Source: Pseudomonas paralactis
Lineage (GTDB): Bacteria; Pseudomonadota; Gammaproteobacteria; Pseudomonadales; Pseudomonadaceae
Length of the DNA: 64,000 nucleotides
NCBI RefSeq assembly: GCF_001439735.1
Contig: NZ_JYLN01000004.1
Location: forward strand, 588,816 to 652,815
Direction: 5' to 3'
Shown: positions 34,794 to 42,115 of the stretch, one piece after another
How the letters are laid out: every line of letters starts with the position of its first letter
Position numbering within the stretch: the stretch's first letter is position 1
Made by a program: the position numbers and the translations under genes
The notes under the pieces: model-generated
What the model was told of the DNA's origin: nothing
The model's input: only the letters and a program-made list of their open reading frames with translations
Database searches by the model: none

Positions 34794-36581
34794 CTATTTT
34801 CCGGTCAGACCGTTCAACAAACCGCCCAGACCGCCCGTGGCTGTGGTGCCGCCGGTGGTAGTCGCAGTACCGGTAGTCGAGGTGCTGGCGCCGATGTTCA
34901 AGCCGCCGAGCAGGCCGCTGCTGGTGCCAGTGGTGCCGCCGGTGACCAAGCCACCCACCGAGCCTACAGTGTTGCCGACAGCGGTTACGGTGGTGCCCAC
35001 TGCGTTGGTGATCGGGTTGGCATTGGCGGCAGTCAGGTTGGTGCCTACGCTGCTGACAGCACCGCCCACTTGCGTCACCAGGCCGTTGACCGGGGCGCCA
35101 ACGCCAGTGGTAGTACCGATGTTCTGTGTCAGCGCGGTGACACCGGATGTGACCGGGTTAAGCGCTGCACCGACATTGGTTGCCACGGCCGCTACCGGTG
35201 CCGTGGCGCCTGTGTTGGCGACACCTGTACCACCCAGCACAGTCCCCACGGAAGCGATGGTATTGCCCAGCGCGCCACCGGTCACACCTGCTGCACTGAT
35301 CGTGCCGTTGGTGTTGCCGACATTCAGGCCGGTACCGACGTTGTTGACCAGGCCGCCGACCAGCTCTGGAATGCCGGGAGCCGCAGTGCCACCGGTTGGG
35401 GCGACATAGCCACCAGACTTGTCGAGGGTGCCGCCAACGCCAGTCAGCACACTGCCGACCACCGTGGTGACAGGGTTACCGGTACCTCCAGTACTGGCGA
35501 CTTGAGTCCCCAGGCTGGTGACGGTGGAGCCGACTTTATCCAGCAGACCGCTGACAGGAGTGCCCAGGCCGGTTGCCGTGCCGAGGTTGCCGGTGGTGTT
35601 TTCCACCAGCGATACCACAGGTACCAGGACTTTGCCGCCCAGGGTGTTGGTCAATGAGCCCAATGGGCCGGTGGTGCTGGCAGTACTGAGCGTATCGCCG
35701 AGCATGGTCACCGTGGTGCCGACTTTGTCCACTACGCCACCGACGGCAGTGCCTGCACCTCCTGTCAGGCCGCCGACGACGGGTATACCGCCGAGGGTAG
35801 TCGACAGCGATTGGCCGGTGGTCGAGAGGCCGCCGCCCAAGTCCGCAACACCATTACCGACGCCTGCCACAGTCGTGCCCAGGGAGTTGGTATTGGTGCC
35901 CAGTGAGCCCAAGCCGGTGGTCACGCCGGTACCGATGCTGGTCACAGCAGTACCCGCCGAGGTCACCAGGCCGCCAGCGGTGCCGCCGACGATAGGTACA
36001 CCATTAAGGGTGGAGCCAAGGTTACCAACCGCTGTGCCGACATTGCCCACGGTAGTGCCGAGGGTCCCGGCGATCTGGCCAGTGACCAGCGGGGTGGTTG
36101 TCGAGCCGGTACCACCGCCGGTACCGCCAGTGCCGCCGCCAGTCCCGCCGGTGCCGCCACCAGTCCCGCCAGTGCCGCCGCCAGTCCCGCCGGTGCCGCC
36201 ACCAGTCCCGCCGGTGCCGCCGCCAGTCCCGCCGGTGCCGCCGCCAGTTCCGCCGGTGCCCCCACCAGTTCCGCCAGTGCCGCCATCAGTACCACCAGTT
36301 CCGCCACCTGTGCCGCCAGTGCCGCCACCTGTGCCGCCAGTGCCGCCACCTGTGCCGCCAGTGCCACCATCAGTCCCGCCGGTGCCACCGCCAGTTCCTC
36401 CAGTTCCACCGCCCGTGCCGCCGTCACCGCCACCTGTACCCGCACCTGCGCCAGCATCCGGCGAGGACTCTGCCACGCTGGATTTATGCCCGCCACCACC
36501 GCTGCTGCAACCGCCGAGGCTCATCGCCAGAATCAGGGCCAACGCAGTACTTGCCTTCCAAAACACGACTTGAGTTTTCAT
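34794..36581 (-). CDS. Glycine-rich repeat lipoprotein (collagen-like surface protein)
   Basis: 595 residues. Lipobox SLGGC with lipidated Cys25, followed by SSGGGG. From about residue 49 to 158 the protein is almost pure Gly/Thr (unit GGTGGGT, with occasional Asp), encoded by a 21-bp tandem repeat. The remaining roughly 430 residues are degenerate repeats such as VGNVGTAVGNLGSTL and VGTTVTMLGDTL: Gly-, Val- and Thr-rich with short hydrophobic beta-prone units, no Cys, few charges. It ends GGLLNGLTGK. Similar proteins in Pseudomonas are annotated as collagen-like; whether they form triple helices is untested, and Gly is not strictly every third residue with Pro. It has no TPS N-domain. Upstream tpsB-linked context suggests a surface adhesin or matrix role (inference). 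Confidence 0.8.
   Translation of the reverse strand: MKTQVVFWKASTALALILAMSLGGCSSGGGGHKSSVAESSPDAGAGAGTGGGDGGTGGGTGGTGGGTGGTDGGTGGTGGGTGGTGGGTGGTGGGTGGTDGGTGGTGGGTGGTGGGTGGTGGGTGGTGGGTGGTGGGTGGTGGGTGGTGGGTGGTGGGTGSTTTPLVTGQIAGTLGTTVGNVGTAVGNLGSTLNGVPIVGGTAGGLVTSAGTAVTSIGTGVTTGLGSLGTNTNSLGTTVAGVGNGVADLGGGLSTTGQSLSTTLGGIPVVGGLTGGAGTAVGGVVDKVGTTVTMLGDTLSTASTTGPLGSLTNTLGGKVLVPVVSLVENTTGNLGTATGLGTPVSGLLDKVGSTVTSLGTQVASTGGTGNPVTTVVGSVLTGVGGTLDKSGGYVAPTGGTAAPGIPELVGGLVNNVGTGLNVGNTNGTISAAGVTGGALGNTIASVGTVLGGTGVANTGATAPVAAVATNVGAALNPVTSGVTALTQNIGTTTGVGAPVNGLVTQVGGAVSSVGTNLTAANANPITNAVGTTVTAVGNTVGSVGGLVTGGTTGTSSGLLGGLNIGASTSTTGTATTTGGTTATGGLGGLLNGLTGK
36108..36437 (-). repeat. Tandem 21-bp repeat tract inside the Gly-rich gene
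   Basis: About 15 consecutive units of 21 bp (coding GGTGGGT), with the plus strand reading variants of CCACCAGTCCCGCCGGTGCC. Units differ mainly at third positions and by rare Gly-to-Asp codons. Blocks of two to three units repeat exactly, which points to recent unequal exchange. All units keep the reading frame, so length changes would alter the Gly/Thr stalk without frameshift. Confidence 0.85.
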
Positions 36582-36820
36582 GATTGAGTTCCTTGCACCT
36601 GGTACAACCTGGGTTGTTTCAAACCTTCGCTACTTCTTGGGGCAGCAATAAGTTTGTCCGTGGGGCTATCTCAGGTCATGGCGCTCTTTCGCACAACGCT
36701 CAACTTGGTATTAACAATTTATATACCCCGGGCGTTCGTTGACTTAGCGACTAATACAAAGGGTGTAGGGCAAGGATGTTAAAGAATATTTAAATTATTA
36801 AAATCAAAGCGTTGAATAAA
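36582..36820. promoter_or_regulatory. Upstream region of the Gly-rich lipoprotein gene
   Basis: About 240 bp, distinctly AT-rich towards its right end (AATATTTAAATTATTAAAAT near 36785-36805). It contains GCGACTAATAC at 36747-36757, preceded by GACTTA, the same 11-base word as in the flp/rcpC control region. Orientation relative to the gene is the same as it is relative to rcpC. A TATATA-type stretch at about 36719-36725 could be part of the core promoter. No open frame is supported. Confidence 0.5.
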
Positions 36821-36846
36821 ATAGCGGACCTCGTAAGGTCCGCTAT
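36821..36846 (-). terminator. Rho-independent terminator of the fabG-like/maoC operon
   Basis: 10-bp stem ATAGCGGACC / GGTCCGCTAT with a 6-base loop. On the minus strand it is followed by TTTTATTC. It lies 37 bp after the MaoC gene stop, in the correct direction. Confidence 0.85.
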
Positions 36847-36882
36847 AACTTTGGATGTATATATACAATTAATCAGTGTTTT

Positions 36883-37731
36883 TCATGCAATCGGTTGCCA
36901 CTTTCCGACCATGTGCTGAAGGTCGCCCACCCCTTTAAGTTCCCATTCACCACTGGAACCGGCTGCGCTACTCCGCAAGATCACTTCACTGGGCAGGCGC
37001 ACGGGTTTTCTGAATTCAACGTCGATTTCAATATTGGCGGCCGGCAGATGTTCCCCCAGCGCTGCAAGGGTACGGGCCTTGTTCCACAGCCCATGGGCGA
37101 TGGCTTGGGGAAACCCGAACAGCTTGGCCGTCGGCGCACTGAGATGGATGGGGTTGTAATCACCGGACACCCGGGCATAGCGGCGACCGATATCGGTGGG
37201 CGCTTTCCAGCGTGTCAGTTCATTAAGAGGTCCTGGGGCCAGCACGCTGTTATTCGGCGCTTGGCCTTCAAGCTTCACGCCCCGGCAGAGCATCTGGCTT
37301 TGGGCTTCCCATAGCAGCCCAAGGGCATCTTCGACCACGGTCGCAATGTCAAAGGTCGCGCCCTTGGCGTGGGGCTGAAGGTTGTGTGCGTACACGCCGA
37401 TGCTCACATCGCCCACGCCGCCCAGAGGTCGATGAATCCGGATGCGATTGTTCAAGTGGACCAGCCCCAACAGCGGAAACGGAAACGCCTTGTCGGTCAA
37501 CAGTTGCAATTGCAGGCCGAACGCCAGAATGTGCGGATAAGTCGCCGGCAGCATCGGGCTGTCAGTAAATCCGCAGACCTTGCGGTACGCCGCAACGGCC
37601 TTGGGATCGACGTGGACCCGACAGCGCCAGCCGCGTTCGGGCAAGGTGCTGCCGGTGATCTTGCGCTTGAGCGCTGCACGCCAGTACAGCGGGAGTAGCG
37701 ACGGTGTGCTGTCCAAGGTTTGCCATTGCAT
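36883..37731 (-). CDS. MaoC-like (R)-specific acyl dehydratase/hydratase
   Basis: 282 residues from the ATG at 37731; the longer open frame overlaps the preceding gene out of frame. Double hot-dog architecture: an N-terminal half (DPKAVAAYRKVCGFTDSPML; PATYPHILAFGLQLQL), and a C-terminal half with the hydratase-2 motif RYARVSGDYNPIHLS followed by FGFPQAIAHGLW. The Asp and His in DYNPIH are the catalytic pair in this family, which hydrates trans-2-enoyl thioesters to (R)-3-hydroxyacyl thioesters or the reverse. It starts 2 bp after the FabG-like gene stop, and both oppose the thiolase gene. Confidence 0.9.
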   Translation of the reverse strand: MQWQTLDSTPSLLPLYWRAALKRKITGSTLPERGWRCRVHVDPKAVAAYRKVCGFTDSPMLPATYPHILAFGLQLQLLTDKAFPFPLLGLVHLNNRIRIHRPLGGVGDVSIGVYAHNLQPHAKGATFDIATVVEDALGLLWEAQSQMLCRGVKLEGQAPNNSVLAPGPLNELTRWKAPTDIGRRYARVSGDYNPIHLSAPTAKLFGFPQAIAHGLWNKARTLAALGEHLPAANIEIDVEFRKPVRLPSEVILRSSAAGSSGEWELKGVGDLQHMVGKWQPIA

Positions 37732-37733
37732 GC

Positions 37734-39086
37734 TTACGCTCCCAGAAGACTTTGCCCACACACCCGTAGTGCCTGGCCGCTGACCGCGCCAGAACCCGGC
37801 TGACCGAGCCAGGCAACCGCTTCGGCCACGTCCTGTGGCACGCCGCCCTGGCCAAGTGAACTCATGCGTCGCCCGGCCTCGCGCAGGGCAAACGGGATGT
37901 GCGCAGTCATCTGGGTTTCGATAAAGCCCGGTGCCACGGCATTGATGCTGATCCCGCGCTCCTTCAACAGGGGCGCCCATGCCTGGGCCAGGCCGATCAA
38001 ACCGGCCTTGCTCGCGGCATAGTTGGTTTGCCCGCGATTGCCGGCGATGCCACTGATGGAGGCCAGCAGCACGACCCGCGCATTGTCGTGCAGGGTGCCG
38101 CTGTCGAGCAGGGCCTTGGTCAGCACTTGCGGGGCATTGAGGTTCACTGCCAGCACCGCGTCCCAGTACTCCGGGGTCATGTTGGCCAGGGTTTTGTCGC
38201 GGGTGATGCCGGCGTTGTGCACCAGAATATCGAGCCCGTCGGGCAGGTGTTCAACCAACTGGCTGGCGGCGTTTTCGGCGCAGATGTCCAGCACCAGCGT
38301 ACGCGCATTCAGGCGTGCGGCCAGTGCTTCGAGGTCAGCCTTGGCCTGGGGCACATCGAGCAGGATCACCTCGGCGCCATCCCGGGCCAGGGTTTCAGCG
38401 ATGGATGCACCGATGCCCCGGGCGGCGCCCGTGACCAGCGCCTTGCGTCCCGCCAGTGGACGCGTCCAGTCTTCGACCGGGGTGTCGCAGGCTGACAGGC
38501 GAATGACCTGGCCCGAGATGTAAGCGCTTTTGGGCGAGAGGAAAAACCGCAGCGCGCCCTCCAACTGGTCCTCGGCCCCGTCACCTACATACAGCAACTG
38601 CAACACACCCCCGCTGCGCAGTTCCTTGGCCAGCGAGCGGCTGAAGCCTTCCAGAGCGCGCTGGGCGCTGGCGGCAAACGGGTCGCTGAGGCTTTCCGGC
38701 GCACGGCCGAGGATCACCAGGTGCGCACTGTGGTCGAGGTTTTTCAGCAACGGCTGGAAGAACTCACGCAGTTGCTTGAGCTGGTCGGTGTGCTTCAAGT
38801 CGCTGGCGTCGAACACCACTGCCTTGAGCCTGGGGCCATGCCCCGGAATCCACGCGGATGCCGTTGAGGCTTCTGCGCCGTAGCTGTAAACCGCATCGGT
38901 GAGCCGATTGGCAAACGCCAGCACCTTGTGGGTCAACGCGCCGCCGCCCAGCAACAGTGCGCCTTCGACCGGGCGCAGGCGTCCGGCTTGCCAGCGTTCC
39001 AGGCGTACCGGTGACGGCAGGCCAATGGCGGCGACCAGGCGATGGCCGAGGCTTGAGTTGGCGAAGTCGATATAACGGTCAGACAT
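37734..39086 (-). CDS. 3-oxoacyl-ACP reductase-like SDR with N-terminal extension
   Basis: 450 residues, about 200 longer than a normal FabG. The C-terminal 245 residues are a complete short-chain dehydrogenase: cofactor loop LVTGAARGIGASIA (around residue 215), LVHNAGITRDKTL, Ser in ASISGIAGNRGQ, and catalytic YAASKAG. The N-terminal 200 residues look like a degenerate second Rossmann fold without the glycine loop (LVILGRAPES; ALEGFSRSLAKELRSGG), as in the FabG4 (high-molecular-weight FabG) type. NADH/NADPH-dependent reduction of 3-ketoacyl thioesters is expected. It forms an operon with the MaoC dehydratase and is divergent from the thiolase. Confidence 0.9.
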   Translation of the reverse strand: MSDRYIDFANSSLGHRLVAAIGLPSPVRLERWQAGRLRPVEGALLLGGGALTHKVLAFANRLTDAVYSYGAEASTASAWIPGHGPRLKAVVFDASDLKHTDQLKQLREFFQPLLKNLDHSAHLVILGRAPESLSDPFAASAQRALEGFSRSLAKELRSGGVLQLLYVGDGAEDQLEGALRFFLSPKSAYISGQVIRLSACDTPVEDWTRPLAGRKALVTGAARGIGASIAETLARDGAEVILLDVPQAKADLEALAARLNARTLVLDICAENAASQLVEHLPDGLDILVHNAGITRDKTLANMTPEYWDAVLAVNLNAPQVLTKALLDSGTLHDNARVVLLASISGIAGNRGQTNYAASKAGLIGLAQAWAPLLKERGISINAVAPGFIETQMTAHIPFALREAGRRMSSLGQGGVPQDVAEAVAWLGQPGSGAVSGQALRVCGQSLLGA

Positions 39087-39191
39087 GGAACGCTCTCCGA
39101 AGGCTGGGGTTCAAAGGGTTGACCATCCCAGGGTAGCAGTCGTTCGACTAGGCTCAGTGATCAAGCCCATAACCGACAGAGGGAGCTTTTC

Positions 39192-40469
39192 ATGACTCAA
39201 TTGCGCCGAGTGGCGATTATTGGCGGTAACCGCATTCCTTTCGCCCGTTCCAATGGCCCTTACGCCACGGCGAGTAACCAGGCGATGCTGACCGCCGCCC
39301 TGGAGGGCCTGATCGAGCGCTACAACCTGCACGGTCTGCGCATGGGCGAGGTGGCCGCCGGCGCGGTGCTCAAGCATTCCCGCGATTTCAACCTGACCCG
39401 CGAATGCGTGCTCGGTTCGCGGTTGTCGCCGCAGACCCCGGCGTACGACATCCAGCAAGCCTGCGGCACGGGCCTGGAAGCAGCGCTGCTGGTGGCCAAC
39501 AAAATTGCCTTGGGCCAGATCGAATGCGGCATTGCCGGTGGGGTGGATACCACGTCCGATGCACCGATTGGGGTGAATGAGGGGCTACGCAAGCTGCTGC
39601 TCAAAGCCAACCGCAGCAAGTCCATGGCGGACAAATTAAAAGTTCTGTTACAACTTCGCCCCCAGCACCTCAAGCCCGAGTTGCCGCGCAACGGTGAACC
39701 GCGCACCGGACTGTCCATGGGCCAGCACTGCGAACTGATGGCTCAGACCTGGCAGATCCCGCGTGCCGAGCAAGACCAGTTGGCGCTGGAGAGCCATCAG
39801 AAGATGGCCGCGTCCTACGCCGAAGGCTGGCACAACGATTTGCTCACGCCGTTTCTCGGCCTCACCCGTGACAACAACCTGCGCCCGGACCTGACCCTGG
39901 AAAAACTCGCCAGCCTCAAGCCCGCCTTCGAGCGCAGCGAAAAGGGCACGCTGACCGCCGGCAACTCCACGCCGCTGACCGATGGGGCCTCCCTGGTGCT
40001 GCTGGGCAGCGAGGCGTGGGCCAAGGAACGTGGCCTGCCGATTCTGGCGTACCTGCGTGATGGCGAAGCGGCGGCGGTGGATTTTGTCAACGGTGCCGAG
40101 GGCCTGTTGATGGCGCCGGTATATGCGGTGCCGCGCTTGCTGGCTCGCAACGGCCTGAGCTTGCAGGACTTTGATTACTACGAGATCCACGAAGCCTTTG
40201 CTGCCCAGGTGTTGTGCACGCTCAAGGCGTGGGAAGACGCCGATTATTGCAAGACACGCCTGGGCCTGGATGCTCCGCTGGGCGCTATCGATCGCAGCCG
40301 GCTCAACGTCAAGGGCAGTTCGTTGGCGGCGGGCCATCCGTTTGCCGCCACCGGCGGGCGCATCGTTGCCAACCTCGCCAAATTGTTGGACGCGGCGGGT
40401 AAAGGGCGGGGGTTGATTTCGATTTGCGCTGCGGGCGGCCAGGGTGTGACAGCAATCATTGAACGATGA
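39192..40469 (+). CDS. Thiolase (acetyl-CoA acetyltransferase, FadI-like)
   Basis: 425 residues. Active-site residues are in place: nucleophile Cys91 in QQACGTGLEAALL, His333 in YYEIHEAFAAQ, and the second Cys in the C-terminal CAAGGQGV. NGEPRTGLSMGQHCELMAQT is typical of the FadI/long-chain branch. It condenses or cleaves 3-ketoacyl-CoA. ATG at 39192 is preceded by GAGGGAGC. The divergent reductase and dehydratase supply the other steps of a fatty-acyl cycle, but no enoyl reductase or hydroxyacyl polymerase is present, so the pathway direction is unknown. Confidence 0.92.
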   Translation: MTQLRRVAIIGGNRIPFARSNGPYATASNQAMLTAALEGLIERYNLHGLRMGEVAAGAVLKHSRDFNLTRECVLGSRLSPQTPAYDIQQACGTGLEAALLVANKIALGQIECGIAGGVDTTSDAPIGVNEGLRKLLLKANRSKSMADKLKVLLQLRPQHLKPELPRNGEPRTGLSMGQHCELMAQTWQIPRAEQDQLALESHQKMAASYAEGWHNDLLTPFLGLTRDNNLRPDLTLEKLASLKPAFERSEKGTLTAGNSTPLTDGASLVLLGSEAWAKERGLPILAYLRDGEAAAVDFVNGAEGLLMAPVYAVPRLLARNGLSLQDFDYYEIHEAFAAQVLCTLKAWEDADYCKTRLGLDAPLGAIDRSRLNVKGSSLAAGHPFAATGGRIVANLAKLLDAAGKGRGLISICAAGGQGVTAIIER

Positions 40470-40491
40470 AAGAGGCTTGACGAGTAACCCC

Positions 40492-40591
40492 TGTAGGAGC
40501 GAGCTTGCTCGCGAAAGACGTCAACGATAACGCGTGCATTCTGGATAAATGCGTTGCCTTTGAGTTCTTCGCAAGCAAGCTCGCTCCTGCA
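40492..40591. repeat. REP doublet, GTAGGAGCGAG family (diverged right arm)
   Basis: Left arm intact. The right arm reads TTCGCAAGCAAGCTCGCTCCTGCA, with a G-to-A change in CGCGAGC and a changed end, so this pair is beginning to decay. It lies between the thiolase and RIO kinase genes. Confidence 0.88.
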
Positions 40592-40685
40592 GGAAATTGC
40601 GGTAGCCTCTCCCTCCAACGAGCCGATTGCCGTATAACGAGTGCCACACGCGTGTTTGGTAATACAGGACCCACAATAAAAGCTG

Positions 40686-41585
40686 ATGAAGACTCCTAAA
40701 CGCATTGAACCCCTGATCGAAGACGGTCTGGTCGACGAAGTGCTGCGCCCTCTGATGAGTGGTAAAGAAGCAGCTGTTTATGTGGTGCGCTGCGGCAATG
40801 AATTGCGTTGCGCCAAGGTTTACAAGGAGGCGAATAAACGAAGTTTTCGTCAGGCGTCCGAATACCAGGAAGGCCGTAAGGTCCGTAACAGTCGCCAGGC
40901 GCGAGCCATGGCCAAGGGCTCCAAGTTCGGCAAGAAAGAAACCGAAGATGCCTGGCAGAACGCCGAAGTGGCGGCGCTGTTCCGCCTGGCCGGTGCGGGC
41001 GTTCGCGTGCCCAAGCCGTACGACTTTCTTGAAGGCGTGCTGTTGATGGAGTTGGTGGCCGACGAGTACGGCGATGCGGCGCCGCGTCTGAATGACGTAG
41101 TGCTGGACCCGGACCAGGCGCGCGAATACCACGCCTTCCTGATTTCGCAGATTGTGCTGATGTTGTGCACTGGCCTGGTGCATGGTGACCTGTCGGAGTT
41201 CAACGTACTGCTCACGCCAACGGGCCCGGTGATCATCGACCTGCCTCAGGCCGTGGATGCGGCGGGCAACAACCACGCATTCAATATGCTGGAGCGGGAC
41301 GTGGGGAACATGGCTTCCTACTTCGGGCGCTTTGCCCCGGAGCTGAAGAAGACCAAGTACGCCAAGGAAATGTGGGCGCTGTACGAAGCCGGCACCTTGC
41401 ACCCGGCCAGTGTATTGACCGGTGAGTTCGACGAACCGGAAGAGCTGGCGGACGTGGGCGGTGTCATCCGCGAAATCGAAGCGGCGCGGCTGGACGAAGA
41501 GCGTCGCCAGGCGATTCGCGCGGCAGACGATGCGCCTCCGAGCAAAGTGCCGGACGAGCCACCGCCGCCGCCCTGGATGCAGTAA
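40686..41585 (+). CDS. RIO1-like serine protein kinase (PA4780 family)
   Basis: 299 residues. RIO fold: nucleotide-binding segment MSGKEAAVYVVRCG (residues 24-37), catalytic HGDLSEFNVL with Asp168, and metal-binding Asp185 in VIIDLPQAV. The N-terminal winged-helix domain of eukaryotic RIO kinases is missing. A Lys in CAKVYKE near residue 44 would contact ATP. The C-terminus is proline-rich (KVPDEPPPPPWMQ). The protein substrate in Pseudomonas is not known to me. It appears to be a single-gene unit between two REP doublets of different families. Confidence 0.9.
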   Translation: MKTPKRIEPLIEDGLVDEVLRPLMSGKEAAVYVVRCGNELRCAKVYKEANKRSFRQASEYQEGRKVRNSRQARAMAKGSKFGKKETEDAWQNAEVAALFRLAGAGVRVPKPYDFLEGVLLMELVADEYGDAAPRLNDVVLDPDQAREYHAFLISQIVLMLCTGLVHGDLSEFNVLLTPTGPVIIDLPQAVDAAGNNHAFNMLERDVGNMASYFGRFAPELKKTKYAKEMWALYEAGTLHPASVLTGEFDEPEELADVGGVIREIEAARLDEERRQAIRAADDAPPSKVPDEPPPPPWMQ

Positions 41586-41605
41586 CTCACAACGGCGCGT
41601 TCCAA

Positions 41606-41692
41606 TGTGGGAGCTGGCTTGCCTGCGATGCAGACACCTTGGTGTATCAGTGACACCGGGGTGATGCTATTGCAGGCAAGCCAGCTCCCACA
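41606..41692. repeat. REP doublet, GTGGGAGCTGGCTTGCCTGC family
   Basis: Same family as 6214-6303, but the inner stem has diverged (GCGATG versus TATTGC). The loop contains its own small inverted repeat (GGTGT…ACACC at about 41641-41657). It lies between the convergent kinase and cueR genes. Confidence 0.87.
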
Positions 41693-41713
41693 TTTGGTTT
41701 TGTGTTTGTCCAG

Positions 41714-42115
41714 TCAGGCACAGCAGTTCCCCGCCGCCAACTCCTTGAGTATCGGGCAATCGGGCCGATGATCGCCCTGGCAGTGCTCCATCAGGTCCTG
41801 CAAGGTATCGCGCAGTTGCCCCAGCTCGCGAATCTTGTGGTTCAACTCGTCAATGTGCTGGCGCGCCAGGGCTTTTACGTCGGCGCTGGCTCGTTGTCGG
41901 TCTTCCCACAGGGTCAGCAGCTTGCCGACCTCTTCCAGTGAAAACCCCAGGTCCCGCGAGCGCTTGATAAACGTCAGGGTGTGCAGGTCGTCGTGGCCAT
42001 ACACCCGGTAGCCGCTGTCGGTGCGATGGGCCGTTTTCAGCAGGCCGATGGATTCGTAGTAGCGAATCATCTTTGCACTCAGCCCGCTGGTGCGGGCGGC
42101 TTGGCCGATGTTCAT
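41714..42115 (-). CDS. cueR: Cu(I)-responsive MerR-family regulator CueR
   Basis: 133 residues. N-terminal MerR winged helix ([20 protein letters not shown]), dimerisation helix, and a C-terminal metal loop with Cys112 and Cys120 at exactly the CueR positions, plus a Cys131-Cys132 tail. It senses Cu(I) (also Ag/Au) and distorts promoters with a 19-bp spacer. Its start overlaps the copA stop (ATGA), so the regulator is made from the same transcript as the exporter it controls. CueR-type operators lie upstream of copA (44350-44370) and copZ (44851-44871). Confidence 0.95.
   Translation of the reverse strand: MNIGQAARTSGLSAKMIRYYESIGLLKTAHRTDSGYRVYGHDDLHTLTFIKRSRDLGFSLEEVGKLLTLWEDRQRASADVKALARQHIDELNHKIRELGQLRDTLQDLMEHCQGDHRPDCPILKELAAGNCCA

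Noticed and set aside
36108..36437. Possible CRISPR array in the 21-bp repeats
   Set aside because: There are no unique spacers, the units are contiguous and codon-phased, and no cas genes are present.
35518..36573. Long plus-strand open frame with Pro-rich repeats (PPVPPVPPP)
   Set aside because: It is the exact antisense of the Gly/Thr repeats in the lipoprotein gene. It has no signal peptide or ribosome-binding site, and the minus-strand frame has a lipobox and proper start.
34794..36581. Gly-rich lipoprotein as a classical TpsA
   Set aside because: It lacks the N-terminal TPS domain and NPNG/NPNL motifs and has a lipobox.
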